Source: Pseudomonadota bacterium
Lineage (GTDB): Bacteria > Pseudomonadota > Gammaproteobacteria > Xanthomonadales > Rhodanobacteraceae
Direction of reading: 5' to 3'
DNA: 64,000 nucleotides
Assembly (NCBI GenBank): GCA_023388255.1
Contig: JAEWGO010000015.1
Span: 62,001 to 126,000 of the forward strand
Under the pieces are notes generated by a model. The model was not told where the DNA came from. It did not search any database and saw nothing but the letters and a program-made list of their open reading frames with translations. Positions 42,365-51,038 of this stretch are shown piece by piece. Every line of letters begins with the position of its first letter. Within the stretch, counting starts at the first letter, position 1. The position numbers and the translations under genes were made by a program.

Positions 42365-42727
42365 TCAGTCGTTTCCCGAACAGCCCTCATCGATCTGCCG
42401 CACCTCGCACTCGACGTTCCATTCGTCGCCATGCACCTTGAGGAAGCGCGCGGTCAGTTCGAGCGCTTCGGCCATCGAGTCCGCGCGCAGCAGCGCGTAG
42501 CCGCCGACGACCTCCTTGCTTTCGGCAAACGGTCCGTCGGTGGTCGTCAGTTTTCCCTTGGACAGACGCATGCGCGCGCCTTCGGCGGTGGGACGCAGGC
42601 CAGCGGTGTCGAGCAGCGCGCCGGATGCGGTCAGCTCGGCCATCAGCTGGCCCATGTCGGCCATGAGCTGTTCGCTCGGCTTGAGGCCGCTGTTTTCGTT
42701 GATCCGGATCATCGAAAGGAATCGCAT
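42365..42727 (-). CDS. YCII/DGPF domain protein
   Basis: 120 residues from MRFLSMIRINENSG with GGAGA upstream. The YCII-related fold is shown by MRFLSMIRINE, DTAGLRPTAEGARMRL, TTDGPFAESKEVVGGYALLRADS and EALELTARFLKVHGDEWNVECEVRQ. The DGPF motif defines the subfamily that often sits with ECF sigma factors; none is adjacent here. Function is uncertain, probably binding or catalysis on a small substrate. The longer in-frame start lacks a ribosome site. Confidence 0.88.
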   Translation of the reverse strand: MRFLSMIRINENSGLKPSEQLMADMGQLMAELTASGALLDTAGLRPTAEGARMRLSKGKLTTTDGPFAESKEVVGGYALLRADSMAEALELTARFLKVHGDEWNVECEVRQIDEGCSGND

Positions 42728-42873
42728 CGCCGTGTCTCCTCGTGTCGGCAGCGGAGCGCCGCGGCCGGCCGATTCCGGTTGCGCGATCATGAGCTCCTGC
42801 CGATACGTCGAACGAACCGTGCCGGAATCGACACGGTTCGTGCGGGCGATGCGTCAGCGGATGCGGACAACGC

Positions 42874-44106
42874 TCAGAAGAAGACGATGCCGCCGAGCGA
42901 ACCACCGTACTGCTTGGCTTCGTTGCCGAGGTAATCCTTCGAGCGCGTCTCGCCGAGTTCTCCGGCGAGCGTCACGCTCTTGGTCAGCGCGTAGTAGAGG
43001 CCGCCGGTCAGGTTCTGGTTCGACTTGAAGCCGCCGTTCGCGGCCATGTTGAACGTGCTGTCGTCGCGGTTCTTGCTGAGGCCGTAGCTGAGGCCGAACT
43101 TCAGCTTGTCGGTGAACTTGTACGTGCCCTGCAGCAGGTAGTTGAGGCCTTTCACATCGCCTTGGTCGCCGTCGATCAGGATGCCCAGCCCCTTGCCGGC
43201 CTGCACGTTGGCGAGCAGGCCGAAGCTGCCGACATTCAGCGACGCCCCGATCTCGCCGGCGACCTCGTTGAAGTTGTCACCCTCCACCGCGGTGCCGCTG
43301 GCGCCATAGAACTTCTGCGACTTCACGCCGACCCACGCCTTCAGGCCTTCGTTCGTGTAGGCCAGCTGCGCCTGCACTTGCGGGTACGAACGCGACACGT
43401 AGTCGCCGCTGTCGACCGGGCTGACGACCGAGCCGGTGAATGTGAAGCCGTTGCCGAAGATCGGCGAGGTGTAGGTGATCTGGCCGTAGGTGCCCAGGTA
43501 CGTGTAGCCCGCGCCGATGTGGCCGAGCGTGACGCGACCGCGTTGCGTCGCCTGCGTCGGCGCGCCGGCGCCGAGCAAGGTCATGTCCGACAGGATCGGG
43601 TTGGCGCCGAACACGCCGTAGTCGCGGCCGAGCTTGAGCGTGCCGGCCTCGGCGGTGCCGATCGTGAAGAATGCCTGGCGCACGTCGACGCCGGAGTTCG
43701 AATCGATGCCGGAAGACGTCGCCGTGTGCACCATGATGCCGACAGTGCCGCCGAGGTCGATGCCGTCCTGGGTGGTCTTGAACTTGGTGATCAGGCCGCT
43801 CGGCAGCAGGCCGTTGCCGATCGTGGTCTTGTGGCTCTCGCCGGCGCAGCCGAGCGCGCGACCGGCCAGCGCGGTACCGCCGACCGTGTCGCCGGAACAA
43901 CTCGTCGCCGTGTAGTACGCGTTGACGATGCCGCCGACGTCCAGCTCCCAGTCGCCGCCTTGCAGTGACACCGCACCGACGTTGGTTGAGGTGATGGCGG
44001 CCAAGCCGAAAGCGAGCACGACAGCTGTCCGCAGTGAATCGCCGATGGATCGAAATCCGGCCGTGCGCCGGTGCGAGAGGAACGACTGCGTGGACTTCAC
44101 CTGCAT
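42874..44106 (-). CDS. Outer-membrane porin
   Basis: 410 residues from MQVKSTQSFLSHRR with a signal peptide (SLRTAVVLAFGLAAITSTNVGA). The mature protein alternates short amphipathic strands and Gly-rich turns, with FTIGTAEAGTLKLGRDYGVFG and DVRQAFF characteristic of 16-strand general porins, and ends in GGIVFF, a terminal aromatic that signals BAM-dependent insertion. About 16 strands are expected. A cysteine pair in TSCSGDTV and ALGCAGES could form a loop disulfide. GGAG about 10 nt upstream supports the start. Longer in-frame starts upstream are not used. Confidence 0.86.
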   Translation of the reverse strand: MQVKSTQSFLSHRRTAGFRSIGDSLRTAVVLAFGLAAITSTNVGAVSLQGGDWELDVGGIVNAYYTATSCSGDTVGGTALAGRALGCAGESHKTTIGNGLLPSGLITKFKTTQDGIDLGGTVGIMVHTATSSGIDSNSGVDVRQAFFTIGTAEAGTLKLGRDYGVFGANPILSDMTLLGAGAPTQATQRGRVTLGHIGAGYTYLGTYGQITYTSPIFGNGFTFTGSVVSPVDSGDYVSRSYPQVQAQLAYTNEGLKAWVGVKSQKFYGASGTAVEGDNFNEVAGEIGASLNVGSFGLLANVQAGKGLGILIDGDQGDVKGLNYLLQGTYKFTDKLKFGLSYGLSKNRDDSTFNMAANGGFKSNQNLTGGLYYALTKSVTLAGELGETRSKDYLGNEAKQYGGSLGGIVFF

Positions 44107-44410
44107 GGGAAAAACTCCTGCGCCGATTCGGACCGGGAAGGAGCAGGTTGCGTGCCATGTCCATGCATGCTGCACCGAATCATGGCAAAGCTGCAGGCCT
44201 GCTTGATGGGAGCAAGGTGAATTGCTGCGTTGCAATGCTTCGCTTTCCGACTGGGTCGGGAAAAACGGCGGATCGACGTCCGCTTTCATTACAAACTGCC
44301 CGAACTGCTGTGCCTTTACGGAACAGTAACGATCGTTCGTCGTGTTTCGAGGGCGCTTTTTCGGCGGCACATGTTTCGATATGGATGGCGCGACTGGCGA
44401 TCGCGCCCTT
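44107..44410. other. Intergenic region upstream of the porin gene
   Basis: 304 bases without a gene. A 10-bp palindrome AACGATCGTT lies at 44328-44337 and could be an operator for the porin. No clear -35/-10 pair was identified on the minus strand. Confidence 0.35.
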
Positions 44411-44728
44411 CTACCGCGAACGAATCCGGCGCAGCCACGGCGCCCGCACCAGCGTGGCAATGCCCATGATGGCCAGGAACATGCCGTAGGCGAGCAGGGT
44501 GGCGATGATCTGCTGCCACAGGTGGCCGCCATGGCCGGCGACGGCAGTGAAGCCCCAGCGCATCGCGGCGATGCTGAGCGCGGCGGCGGCGATCAGCACG
44601 GCGGCGTCGGCCACGCGCCTGGCGGCGCCGCGCGGTTGGCGCGGATAGGCCCAGTACAGCACGGCGAGAATCGAGAACGCCGGCAGGAACAGGATGAACG
44701 CGAGTCCGATTTCGACTTCGGAATTCAT
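44411..44728 (-). CDS. Small membrane protein of the cytochrome group
   Basis: 105 residues, three hydrophobic helices (IGLAFILFLPAFSILAVLYW, VADAAVLIAAAALSIAAMRW, WQQIIATLLAYGMFLAIMGI). Its last loop and C-terminus are basic (LVRAPWLRRIRSR). No family is recognised. It follows the triheme cytochrome gene by 9 bases on the same strand, so it is probably the last gene of the cytochrome operon, and may help anchor or assemble it. Confidence 0.7.
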   Translation of the reverse strand: MNSEVEIGLAFILFLPAFSILAVLYWAYPRQPRGAARRVADAAVLIAAAALSIAAMRWGFTAVAGHGGHLWQQIIATLLAYGMFLAIMGIATLVRAPWLRRIRSR

Positions 44729-44737
44729 GATGTCGGC

Positions 44738-46030
44738 TCAGTCGATGACGATGCCGTGCAGCACGTCGATATCGGCTGCCGACAGGTTCGAGGAATGTCC
44801 GCCCCAGGTGGTGCGGATGTAGTTCGTCACCGCGGCGATCTCGGCGGAGCTGAGCTGCTCGACGAACGGCGGCATCGAATGCGGACGCGGGTTACCGGCC
44901 GTGGTCGGCGCCATGCCTCCGTACAGGATCATGCGTACGGCATTGGTCGGGTCCGGTGCGGTCACCGCGACCGCGTCGACCAGTGGCGGATACGCCGTGC
45001 CATCGCCGCGACCGTCGCGGCCATGGCAATCGGCGCAACGCTGCCGATAGACATCGGCGCCACTGACCGCGCTCGAACTGGCGCCCATCGCCAAAGTCGT
45101 TGTGCGCGCTGCGGCATGCGCCGGCACGGACTTCAGATAACTCGCCATTGCCAGCGCATCCTCGGCGCTCAGATGACGCAGGCTGCCGTAGACGACTTCG
45201 GCCATCGGGCCGTAGACGCTGCCGTGCACGGACGTGCCCGAACGCAGGTAGTCGGCGAGTTCGTTGGTGGAATAGCGCTGCAACTGCGCCGCATCGAGCG
45301 GCGGCGCGTACCAGCCGAGGCCCGGTATGCGTCCGCCAGCGAGTTCGGCCCGCGGCAGCGGTGCGCCCATCGAACCGCGCGCGCCATGGCACATCGCGCA
45401 GTGGCCGAGGCCGTCGACGAGATAGCGTCCACGTTGCTGTTGCGGCGATTCGCCGGCGGCGGCAACGCGTGCGGGTGCGGGGCGGTAGTGCAGCATGCGC
45501 CAGCCGATCAGCGCCGGACGCCAGCTGGCCGGGAATTCGAGCCGGTTCGGTGTTGCCGCACGCACGGTCGGCGGCAGGTGTTGCAGCCAGGCGAACAACG
45601 CATCGAGGTCGGCGTCGTCGACCTGCGCAAAATGCGCATACGGGAACACCGGATACAGCACGCCGTTGCGGCTGACGCCATTGCGCATCGTGTGGCGGAA
45701 TTCCTCCACCGACCAGCCGCCGAGACCGGTGCGCGGGTCCGGCGTCAGGTTCGTGCTGTGGATCGTGCCGTAGTCGGTCGGGAATGCGAGGCCGCCGCTG
45801 AACGGCACGCCGCCGCGCATGGTGTGGCAACTGATGCAATTGCCGAGCTGGGCGACGTATTCGCCGTGCGCGAGCACGTCGGCCGTCGCCGCGACCGGCT
45901 GGTTCGAGCCTGCTGGAATGCGGTACGGCGCGAATCCGCCCTGGCGCAGGAACAGCACACCCCCGACCGCGAGCGCGGCCAGCAGCAACGGCAGTAGCGC
46001 GAGCAGGAAAAAACCGATGCGCCGGCTCAT
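44738..46030 (-). CDS. Membrane-anchored triheme cytochrome c
   Basis: 430 residues. The N-terminal helix (IGFFLLALLPLLLAALAVGG) anchors it; the rest is periplasmic. Three CXXCH sites bind c-type haem: CISCH (65-69), CAMCH (211-215) and CADCH (332-336), each starting a cytochrome c domain of about 120 residues. The plan matches the cytochrome subunit of membrane alcohol, sorbitol or gluconate dehydrogenases (AdhB/GndC type), which pass electrons to quinone or oxidase. No dehydrogenase subunit is adjacent here. It overlaps the diheme gene by ATGA. Confidence 0.9.
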   Translation of the reverse strand: MSRRIGFFLLALLPLLLAALAVGGVLFLRQGGFAPYRIPAGSNQPVAATADVLAHGEYVAQLGNCISCHTMRGGVPFSGGLAFPTDYGTIHSTNLTPDPRTGLGGWSVEEFRHTMRNGVSRNGVLYPVFPYAHFAQVDDADLDALFAWLQHLPPTVRAATPNRLEFPASWRPALIGWRMLHYRPAPARVAAAGESPQQQRGRYLVDGLGHCAMCHGARGSMGAPLPRAELAGGRIPGLGWYAPPLDAAQLQRYSTNELADYLRSGTSVHGSVYGPMAEVVYGSLRHLSAEDALAMASYLKSVPAHAAARTTTLAMGASSSAVSGADVYRQRCADCHGRDGRGDGTAYPPLVDAVAVTAPDPTNAVRMILYGGMAPTTAGNPRPHSMPPFVEQLSSAEIAAVTNYIRTTWGGHSSNLSAADIDVLHGIVID

Positions 46031-46800
46031 GGCGCGGCCTCGGCGTGCGGGAGATTTCCGCAGGCACGCGGCGGCACGAACGCGCCAGCCGGCGCCGGGC
46101 GCTCACCGTCCGGATGCGATTGCTGTGACAGCCATTCGGACACCGCGCGGATGTCTTCCGGCGCGAGGCTGCGGGCAATTTCGCCCATGCAGTCCGGCGC
46201 GGTCGCATGACGGATGTCGTTGCGCCAGTTGCCGAGCTGCGCGATCAGGTATTCAGCCGGCAACCCGACCAGCGCCGGCACGCCGGGTTCGAGGCCGGTG
46301 AGCGCGCTGCCATGGCAGGCCGTGCAGGCCGGTACGTTGCGCGCCGGATCGCCCCGCGTGACGAGCCTTTCGGCGGTCGTACGCATCGCATCGGTGAGAT
46401 CGGCGGCACCGGTGTCGGCGCTGCGCGTGCGCGGCGGCTGCGCGGCATAGAATGCGGCAATCTCTTCCATGTAGGCGTCGTCCATGAATTGCACGAGCCA
46501 GGTCATCTGCGCGTTGACGCGGCTGCCGTCACGGAAATGCTTGAGTTGCTCGACGAGATAACCAGCCGGCTTGCCGGCAAGATGCGGCACGTATTCGGCA
46601 CCGTGCACGCCTTCGCCGAGCTTGCCGTGGCAGGCCGCGCATGCGGCAACGCGTTCGCCGATGTCATCGGTCGCCGCATGCGCGACGACGCTGGCGAGCA
46701 GCAGCGCGGAACCCAGCATCGCGAGCAAGCGTGCGCTGCAGCGTTGCAGCGCCGGCATGCGCGGACCGCGCACCGGGCGCGCCTCAGCCGCCGACGCCAT
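46027..46800 (-). CDS. Diheme cytochrome c (c4-like)
   Basis: 257 residues, or 243 if Met 46758 is the start; ATG 46800 overlaps the upstream gene by 17 bases. A signal peptide runs through LLAMLGSALLLASVVAHA. Two haem sites are CAACH (54-58) and CTACH (159-163), spaced as in cytochrome c4, with downstream haem-ligand methionines possible in MTWLV and MGEIA. It probably shuttles electrons between a quinol-linked complex and the triheme protein. Cytochrome oxidase genes, the usual neighbours of this set, are not in the window. Confidence 0.9.
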   Translation of the reverse strand: MASAAEARPVRGPRMPALQRCSARLLAMLGSALLLASVVAHAATDDIGERVAACAACHGKLGEGVHGAEYVPHLAGKPAGYLVEQLKHFRDGSRVNAQMTWLVQFMDDAYMEEIAAFYAAQPPRTRSADTGAADLTDAMRTTAERLVTRGDPARNVPACTACHGSALTGLEPGVPALVGLPAEYLIAQLGNWRNDIRHATAPDCMGEIARSLAPEDIRAVSEWLSQQSHPDGERPAPAGAFVPPRACGNLPHAEAAP

Positions 46801-46993
46801 GCGGCCGGATCACGCCGGCCCAGATGCCGAGCATGACCAGCATGATCAGGCCGACCGATATCGCGATGCGCCGGGTCAGCGCGTGCAGGGTGCGGTCGGT
46901 CGTGCCCTTGTCGGTCATCATGTAGAACAGACCTGCGCCGAGGTTGTACAGGATCGCCAGGAACGCCGCGATGATCAGGAGCTTGCCGAGCAT
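46784..46993 (-). CDS. DUF2909-like twin-transmembrane protein
   Basis: 69 residues with two helices, MLGKLLIIAAFLAILYNLGA and RRIAISVGLIMLVMLGIWAG, separated by a polar loop. The loop RTLHALTRR and the pattern match DUF2909 proteins, which occur beside cytochrome oxidase genes. GGAGA 6 nt upstream fixes the start; a longer upstream frame is not used. It is the first gene of the cytochrome group, at the edge of the AT-rich island. Confidence 0.82.
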   Translation of the reverse strand: MLGKLLIIAAFLAILYNLGAGLFYMMTDKGTTDRTLHALTRRIAISVGLIMLVMLGIWAGVIRPHGVGG

Positions 46994-47294
46994 GGTCTTC
47001 TCCGTGGGCGGAAGCGCTGGCGACCGTTCGCGAAGCGACTTCGAAGTTGCCATGATGCCGCCGCAGAGGCACGCGTGGAAGCGGCGCAACGCCGCAGGCG
47101 TGTCACGACCGGTAGTTTCTACGCACCGCCTTTTGCTCGGAGACAATGTGCGTGATTGCGGAGAGTAGCAGTTCCGACGGCCGGGTTGACCAAGGCTTAA
47201 AGTTACCAAATTTAAAGCGGATAATTTCTTCGTCGCCTTTTCGCTTCTCTATCACTCTTTCTCGTCATGACATTTTTTCCGGAGGGATCCGGAG
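46994..47294. other. Boundary region between cytochrome group and AT-rich island
   Basis: 301 bases with no gene seen. Composition changes from the GC-rich background to AT-rich around 47180-47220. No tRNA or obvious direct repeat was recognised at this edge. Confidence 0.5.
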
Positions 47295-48041
47295 TTATTT
47301 GGAAGTAGCTTCTTTGTTCCATTCGCTGGGCAAATGGCGATCAATTTGGACAACTGCATTACAAGTAGAAAATCCAGTCAACTGACTCTCGTCGTCGCCA
47401 TCGCTGTCTCGAGCTTGCTTAGATCTTATGCCTAGCACTTTTCCTATTATGGCGACGTTGCCAAATACGGTCGGGGAGTATGTTTCTTTTACTGTCTTAA
47501 GGAGAGGTATTGCTTGCTCACTGGAGCAGCGAGCGCTGAGGAAGAGTTCGGTGCGAAGAAGATAACTTCCGCCGGACAAAGGAGCGTATTTCAGAAGAAC
47601 TTGATAGCTTCCATCTCTATTTCTTGCTATGTCCATTAGCGTTCCAATAAAGAGAATTGGAGCTGCATTTACCCAGATATCTTGCAACTCGACTGACATA
47701 ACGGGTGTCAGCCTGACTTGAGATTCATCATCGAGTTTGCTGACCCAATTGATCTCGGCTTCATGTTGTCGAGCAAGTTGATGTAGTTTGGCTACCAGTG
47801 CTGCCGTCTCTTCCTCCTCCTGCGCTTTCGCATTAACCTGATTCTGCTCCTCTCGCTGCTTGTTTTGTACGTAGCCCTGATACTTCGATTGAGCAAAGTA
47901 GGCTGCGACTGCAAAGATGCCCAGCCATGGCAGAGTGAGTTTCAGGCGTTGAGATATTATCATTAGGACAGCACCTGACATTTGAACGAAGTCGCGTAAG
48001 GGAATGTCGTAAGCTTTGATAAGATCATATATAAAAATCAC
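47295..48041 (-). CDS. Membrane/coiled-coil protein with OB-like C-terminal domain
   Basis: 248 residues starting at GTG, whose start overlaps the upstream stop (GTGA). Hydrophobic segments lie at about 17-31 and 36-51 (MSGAVLMIISQRL, LPWLGIFAVAAYFA). A strongly charged coiled coil follows (about 52-100: EEQNQVNAKAQEEEETAALV). Residues about 126-207 (APILFIGTLMDIARN, YQVLLKYAPL, LFLSARCSS, GNVAIIGKVLGIRSK) have the strand pattern of an OB fold, as in tRNA_anti-like domains, but this is only a guess. The tail contains an acidic patch (DSDGDDESQ). No family is recognised. Paired with the HEPN-like gene, it may act as membrane partner or effector. Confidence 0.62.
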   Translation of the reverse strand: MIFIYDLIKAYDIPLRDFVQMSGAVLMIISQRLKLTLPWLGIFAVAAYFAQSKYQGYVQNKQREEQNQVNAKAQEEEETAALVAKLHQLARQHEAEINWVSKLDDESQVRLTPVMSVELQDIWVNAAPILFIGTLMDIARNRDGSYQVLLKYAPLSGGSYLLRTELFLSARCSSEQAIPLLKTVKETYSPTVFGNVAIIGKVLGIRSKQARDSDGDDESQLTGFSTCNAVVQIDRHLPSEWNKEATSK

Positions 48042-48532
48042 GACTGCGACATATCAAATACAGCCATTATGGATTCGTTGGCCGCGGTAAAATTTTCGAG
48101 CTGGTCTCGCAGATTATATGCCCATTTGGAGCCATGAAAGTAGTTGTTGCGGAGGCGATAAATGATGATGAAAAGCGCCACTGCACAATCTGTTGGGTCT
48201 ACGTTTTTTCCGGAGATGACTGCTTCGACCAAAGTTCGATTGTCGTTCTTGCGTATATTTAAGCCATCAAAGTTGGAGGTGAGCTGACCGTTAGAGAAGT
48301 GGCGTTCTTTGAAATGGGCTATTGCCGGGGTGAACGCGTCTGCGTTCAGTTTTCCTTGGTGATTTAGATCATGCGCCCATTTTGGGATGGTGCGGGCTGA
48401 GCCACTAGCGCCCAGCGCCTTGGCCTCAAAGAGGCTCCAGAGCAACGAGAAATGCATTGGGGCAGAACGCTCCAGCTGCGAGAGCGCATTGAACTCATCG
48501 ACGCTTCTCTCAAGCCACTCGATAGCATCCAT
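48038..48532 (-). CDS. HEPN-like protein
   Basis: 164 residues, mostly helical. Near the C-terminus is YRLRNNYFHG, with Arg128 and His133 spaced as R-x4-H, the signature of HEPN RNases found in toxin and defence systems; the flanking helix FIIIYRLRNN matches HEPN proteins of RNNLFHGGK type. The N-terminal part (MDAIEWLERSVDEFNALSQL) is helical with no named motif. No good ribosome site is seen before ATG. The gene is AT-rich and overlaps the membrane-protein gene downstream, so the two should be made together. RNase activity is inferred only. Confidence 0.6.
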   Translation of the reverse strand: MDAIEWLERSVDEFNALSQLERSAPMHFSLLWSLFEAKALGASGSARTIPKWAHDLNHQGKLNADAFTPAIAHFKERHFSNGQLTSNFDGLNIRKNDNRTLVEAVISGKNVDPTDCAVALFIIIYRLRNNYFHGSKWAYNLRDQLENFTAANESIMAVFDMSQS

Positions 48533-48771
48533 TGCATCTAGCTACTACTATCCCCCGCCTATGGGGCGTTGCATAAGATATTCGGCTTCGCGTGGGGCTT
48601 TCGTCAAGCGGCCTTCATTCTGGAATCAACAAATTGCCGACTGGTTCGGCGATAAAAGGTGACGGGGAACCATCCGCTTAAATTCGGCTGCTCGACTGCC
48701 CGCCACGACGAAATCCGCCGGTGGGGTATCCCTTGTGTGCGGCCAACACCGGCTGCCCACAGCGTGGACTC

Positions 48772-49908
48772 CTACACCCCGCCGATCCAGCTGCGCCGCA
48801 CGCGCAATTCCGTATCGAGCGCGACGAGGTCGGCGCGAAATCCTGCCGCGATGCGACCGCGGGTCTGCGACAGGCCGAGAAAGTCTGCCGGATACGTCGA
48901 CGCCATGCGCGCAGCTTCGTCGAGCGGCACTCCGAGTGACACGACCGTGTTGCGCACCGCGCCGGCCATGTCCAGCGCGGAACCGGCGAGCACGCCATCG
49001 GCGGTCTCGCAGCGGCCGTTGCGGCAGGTGATCGTCGCGCCGGCCAGGGAATAGTGGTCGAGGTCGGAACCGACCGGCGGCATCGCGTCGGTGACGAGGA
49101 TCAGTTTGCCGCGCGGCTTTGCCGCCAGTGCAACGCGCAAGGACGCCGGATGCACGTGATGGCCGTCGACGATGAGGCCGCACCAGCTGGCACGATCCTC
49201 CAGCGCCGCGCCGACCGCGCCGGGTTCGCGCCCCTGCAGCGGCGTCATCGCGTTGTACAGGTGGGTGAAGCCGCGCACGCCGGCATCGAGCGCGGCGCGT
49301 GTCTGCGCGTAGTTCGCCGCGGTGTGTCCGGCGCAGACAATCACGCCGCGCTCGACCAGGGCACGCACCTGTTCCGGCACGACGCGTTCGGGCGCGAGCG
49401 TCAGCACGGTCACGCCATGGTGCAGCGAACAGACCAGGTCGAGTTCGGCATCATCGAGCGCGCGGAACTTCGCCGCATCGTGTGCGCCGCGTCGAGTCGG
49501 CGCGATGTACGGGCCTTCGAGATGGATGCCGAGCACGCCGGGCACGCCTTGCCCGATCGCTGCGTCGACTGCGGCGATCGCGGCGCGCATCACGTCGGCG
49601 TCGTCGGAAATCAGGGTGGGCAGGAAACCTGTCGTGCCAAAGCGTCTATGCGCGGCGCCGATGCGGCGGATCGTTTCGACGGTGGGGGCGTCGTTGAACA
49701 GCGCGCCGCCACCGCCGTTGACCTGTACGTCGACAAAGCCGGGCAGCAGGCTGTCGCCGGCGAGGTCGATCGCCTGCACTCCGCGCAAGCGAGCATCGTC
49801 CGGCGCGGCGAGCGCGGCGATGCGATCGCCGTCGATCAGCACGACGAGATCGTCGCGGAATCCGTCCTCGGTCAGCACGCGACCGTTGCGCAATGCGAAG
49901 GTTGCCAT
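48772..49908 (-). CDS. nagA: N-acetylglucosamine-6-phosphate deacetylase
   Basis: 378 residues. NagA hydrolyses GlcNAc-6-P to glucosamine-6-P and acetate. Motifs are the amidohydrolase strand LLPGFVDVQVNGGGG, FGTTGFLPTLISDD, the metal-binding GIHLEGPYIAPTRRGAH (Glu131), VCAGHTAANYAQT, FTHLYNAMTPLQGREPG and the catalytic LVTDAMPPVGSD. GAGG lies about 9 nt before ATG; a longer open frame upstream is not used. It follows nagB-II by 64 bases and works on its substrate chain. Confidence 0.95.
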   Translation of the reverse strand: MATFALRNGRVLTEDGFRDDLVVLIDGDRIAALAAPDDARLRGVQAIDLAGDSLLPGFVDVQVNGGGGALFNDAPTVETIRRIGAAHRRFGTTGFLPTLISDDADVMRAAIAAVDAAIGQGVPGVLGIHLEGPYIAPTRRGAHDAAKFRALDDAELDLVCSLHHGVTVLTLAPERVVPEQVRALVERGVIVCAGHTAANYAQTRAALDAGVRGFTHLYNAMTPLQGREPGAVGAALEDRASWCGLIVDGHHVHPASLRVALAAKPRGKLILVTDAMPPVGSDLDHYSLAGATITCRNGRCETADGVLAGSALDMAGAVRNTVVSLGVPLDEAARMASTYPADFLGLSQTRGRIAAGFRADLVALDTELRVRRSWIGGV

Positions 49909-49972
49909 CAGGGCGCCTCGAAACAGGTCATCGTTGCGGCGAAAAGGCGGAGGCGAACCATCGAAGTCGCCA

Positions 49973-51022
49973 TCAGATCGTCTCCGTGACCTTGCGCAGG
50001 TGCGGCGGCTGGTCCGGATCGCGACCGCGGCGCAGCGCGAGCGCATTGATCGCGCCGTAGCAGCGATGCACGGCGATCAGCGGCGCGCAGGCCGGATCGA
50101 GTCCGCGTGCGAGCGGAAGATGCTCGCCTTCATCACTGCCGGCGACCCATACGCGCGCTCCGCGCGCGCGGAACTTCGCGGCGACGTCGAGCGTGCTTTC
50201 GAGCGTGTCGTCGGCCTGCGCAAAGAACAGCACCGGGAAGTCGGCGCCGACCAGCGCCATCGGGCCGTGCTGTACTTCCGCCGCGCTGAACGCCTCGGCA
50301 TGCAGGCCGCAGGTTTCCTTCAGCTTCAGCGCGGCCTCTTGTGCGGCGGCGAGACCGAGGCCGCGGCCGACGACGAACAGGTTCTGCGCATCGACGAGAC
50401 CATCCACCAAGGGCGCCCAGTCCAGCGGCCAGCTCGCTTCGAGCGCGGCCGGCACCGAATGCAGGGCTGCACGCAACGCGTCGTCGTTCTTCCATTCCGC
50501 CGCGAGCTGCGCGATTGCCGACAGCGAACACAGGAAACTCTTGGTCGCGGCGACGCTGAGTTCCGGTCCGGCACGCAAGGGCACGATGAAATCGGCCGCC
50601 TGCGCGAGCGGCGAATCCAGGGCGTTGACCATCGCGACGACGCGCGCGCCGGAACGCTTCGCCGCTTCGGCCTGGCCGACGAGGTCAGGGCTTTTGCCCG
50701 ACTGCGAGATCGCCAGGAACAGTGCGCCATCGAGATCCTGTTCGGCCGCGTAGATCGACTGCACCGACGGCGCGGCCGAGGTCGTCGTCACACCGAGCCG
50801 CGTCTCGAACAGGTACTTGGCGAACGTTGCTGCATTGTCCGAACTGCCGCGCGCGCCGGTCGCGATCAGTCGCGGCGGCTCGCGCCGCAATGCCGCGGCG
50901 AGCTCGGCGATGCCGGCGCGGTTGGCGTCGAGCTGGCGCGCGATCGCCGCCGCGGATTCGCGGATTTCCTGATACATGCGCGTCGATTCGGCTGCGCGCG
51001 GTGCGGCTTCGGATGCGGTCAT
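49973..51022 (-). CDS. nagB: SIS-domain glucosamine-6-phosphate deaminase (NagB-II)
   Basis: 349 residues with two SIS domains. Blocks are LIATGARGSSDNAATFAKYL, FLAISQSGKSPDLVGQAEAA, VGRGLGLAAAQEAALKLKET and AEAFSAAEVQHGPMALVG, as in GlmS-like NagB-II of Shewanella and Xanthomonas rather than the classical NagB fold. It converts glucosamine-6-P to fructose-6-P plus ammonia. The glutaminase domain of GlmS is absent, so synthesis is not expected. It lies between nagR and nagA on the same strand. Confidence 0.92.
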   Translation of the reverse strand: MTASEAAPRAAESTRMYQEIRESAAAIARQLDANRAGIAELAAALRREPPRLIATGARGSSDNAATFAKYLFETRLGVTTTSAAPSVQSIYAAEQDLDGALFLAISQSGKSPDLVGQAEAAKRSGARVVAMVNALDSPLAQAADFIVPLRAGPELSVAATKSFLCSLSAIAQLAAEWKNDDALRAALHSVPAALEASWPLDWAPLVDGLVDAQNLFVVGRGLGLAAAQEAALKLKETCGLHAEAFSAAEVQHGPMALVGADFPVLFFAQADDTLESTLDVAAKFRARGARVWVAGSDEGEHLPLARGLDPACAPLIAVHRCYGAINALALRRGRDPDQPPHLRKVTETI

Positions 51023-51038
51023 GCGTTGCTCGTGGAAG

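Larger units (their letters stand above)
47190..48660. mobile_element. AT-rich island of likely foreign origin
   Basis: A 1.4-kb stretch whose base composition (about 45-48% GC in sampled blocks) is clearly lower than its surroundings. It contains the two overlapping genes below and no transposase or integrase. It interrupts the space between the cytochrome operon and nagA. Acquisition by transfer is inferred from composition alone. Confidence 0.6.
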
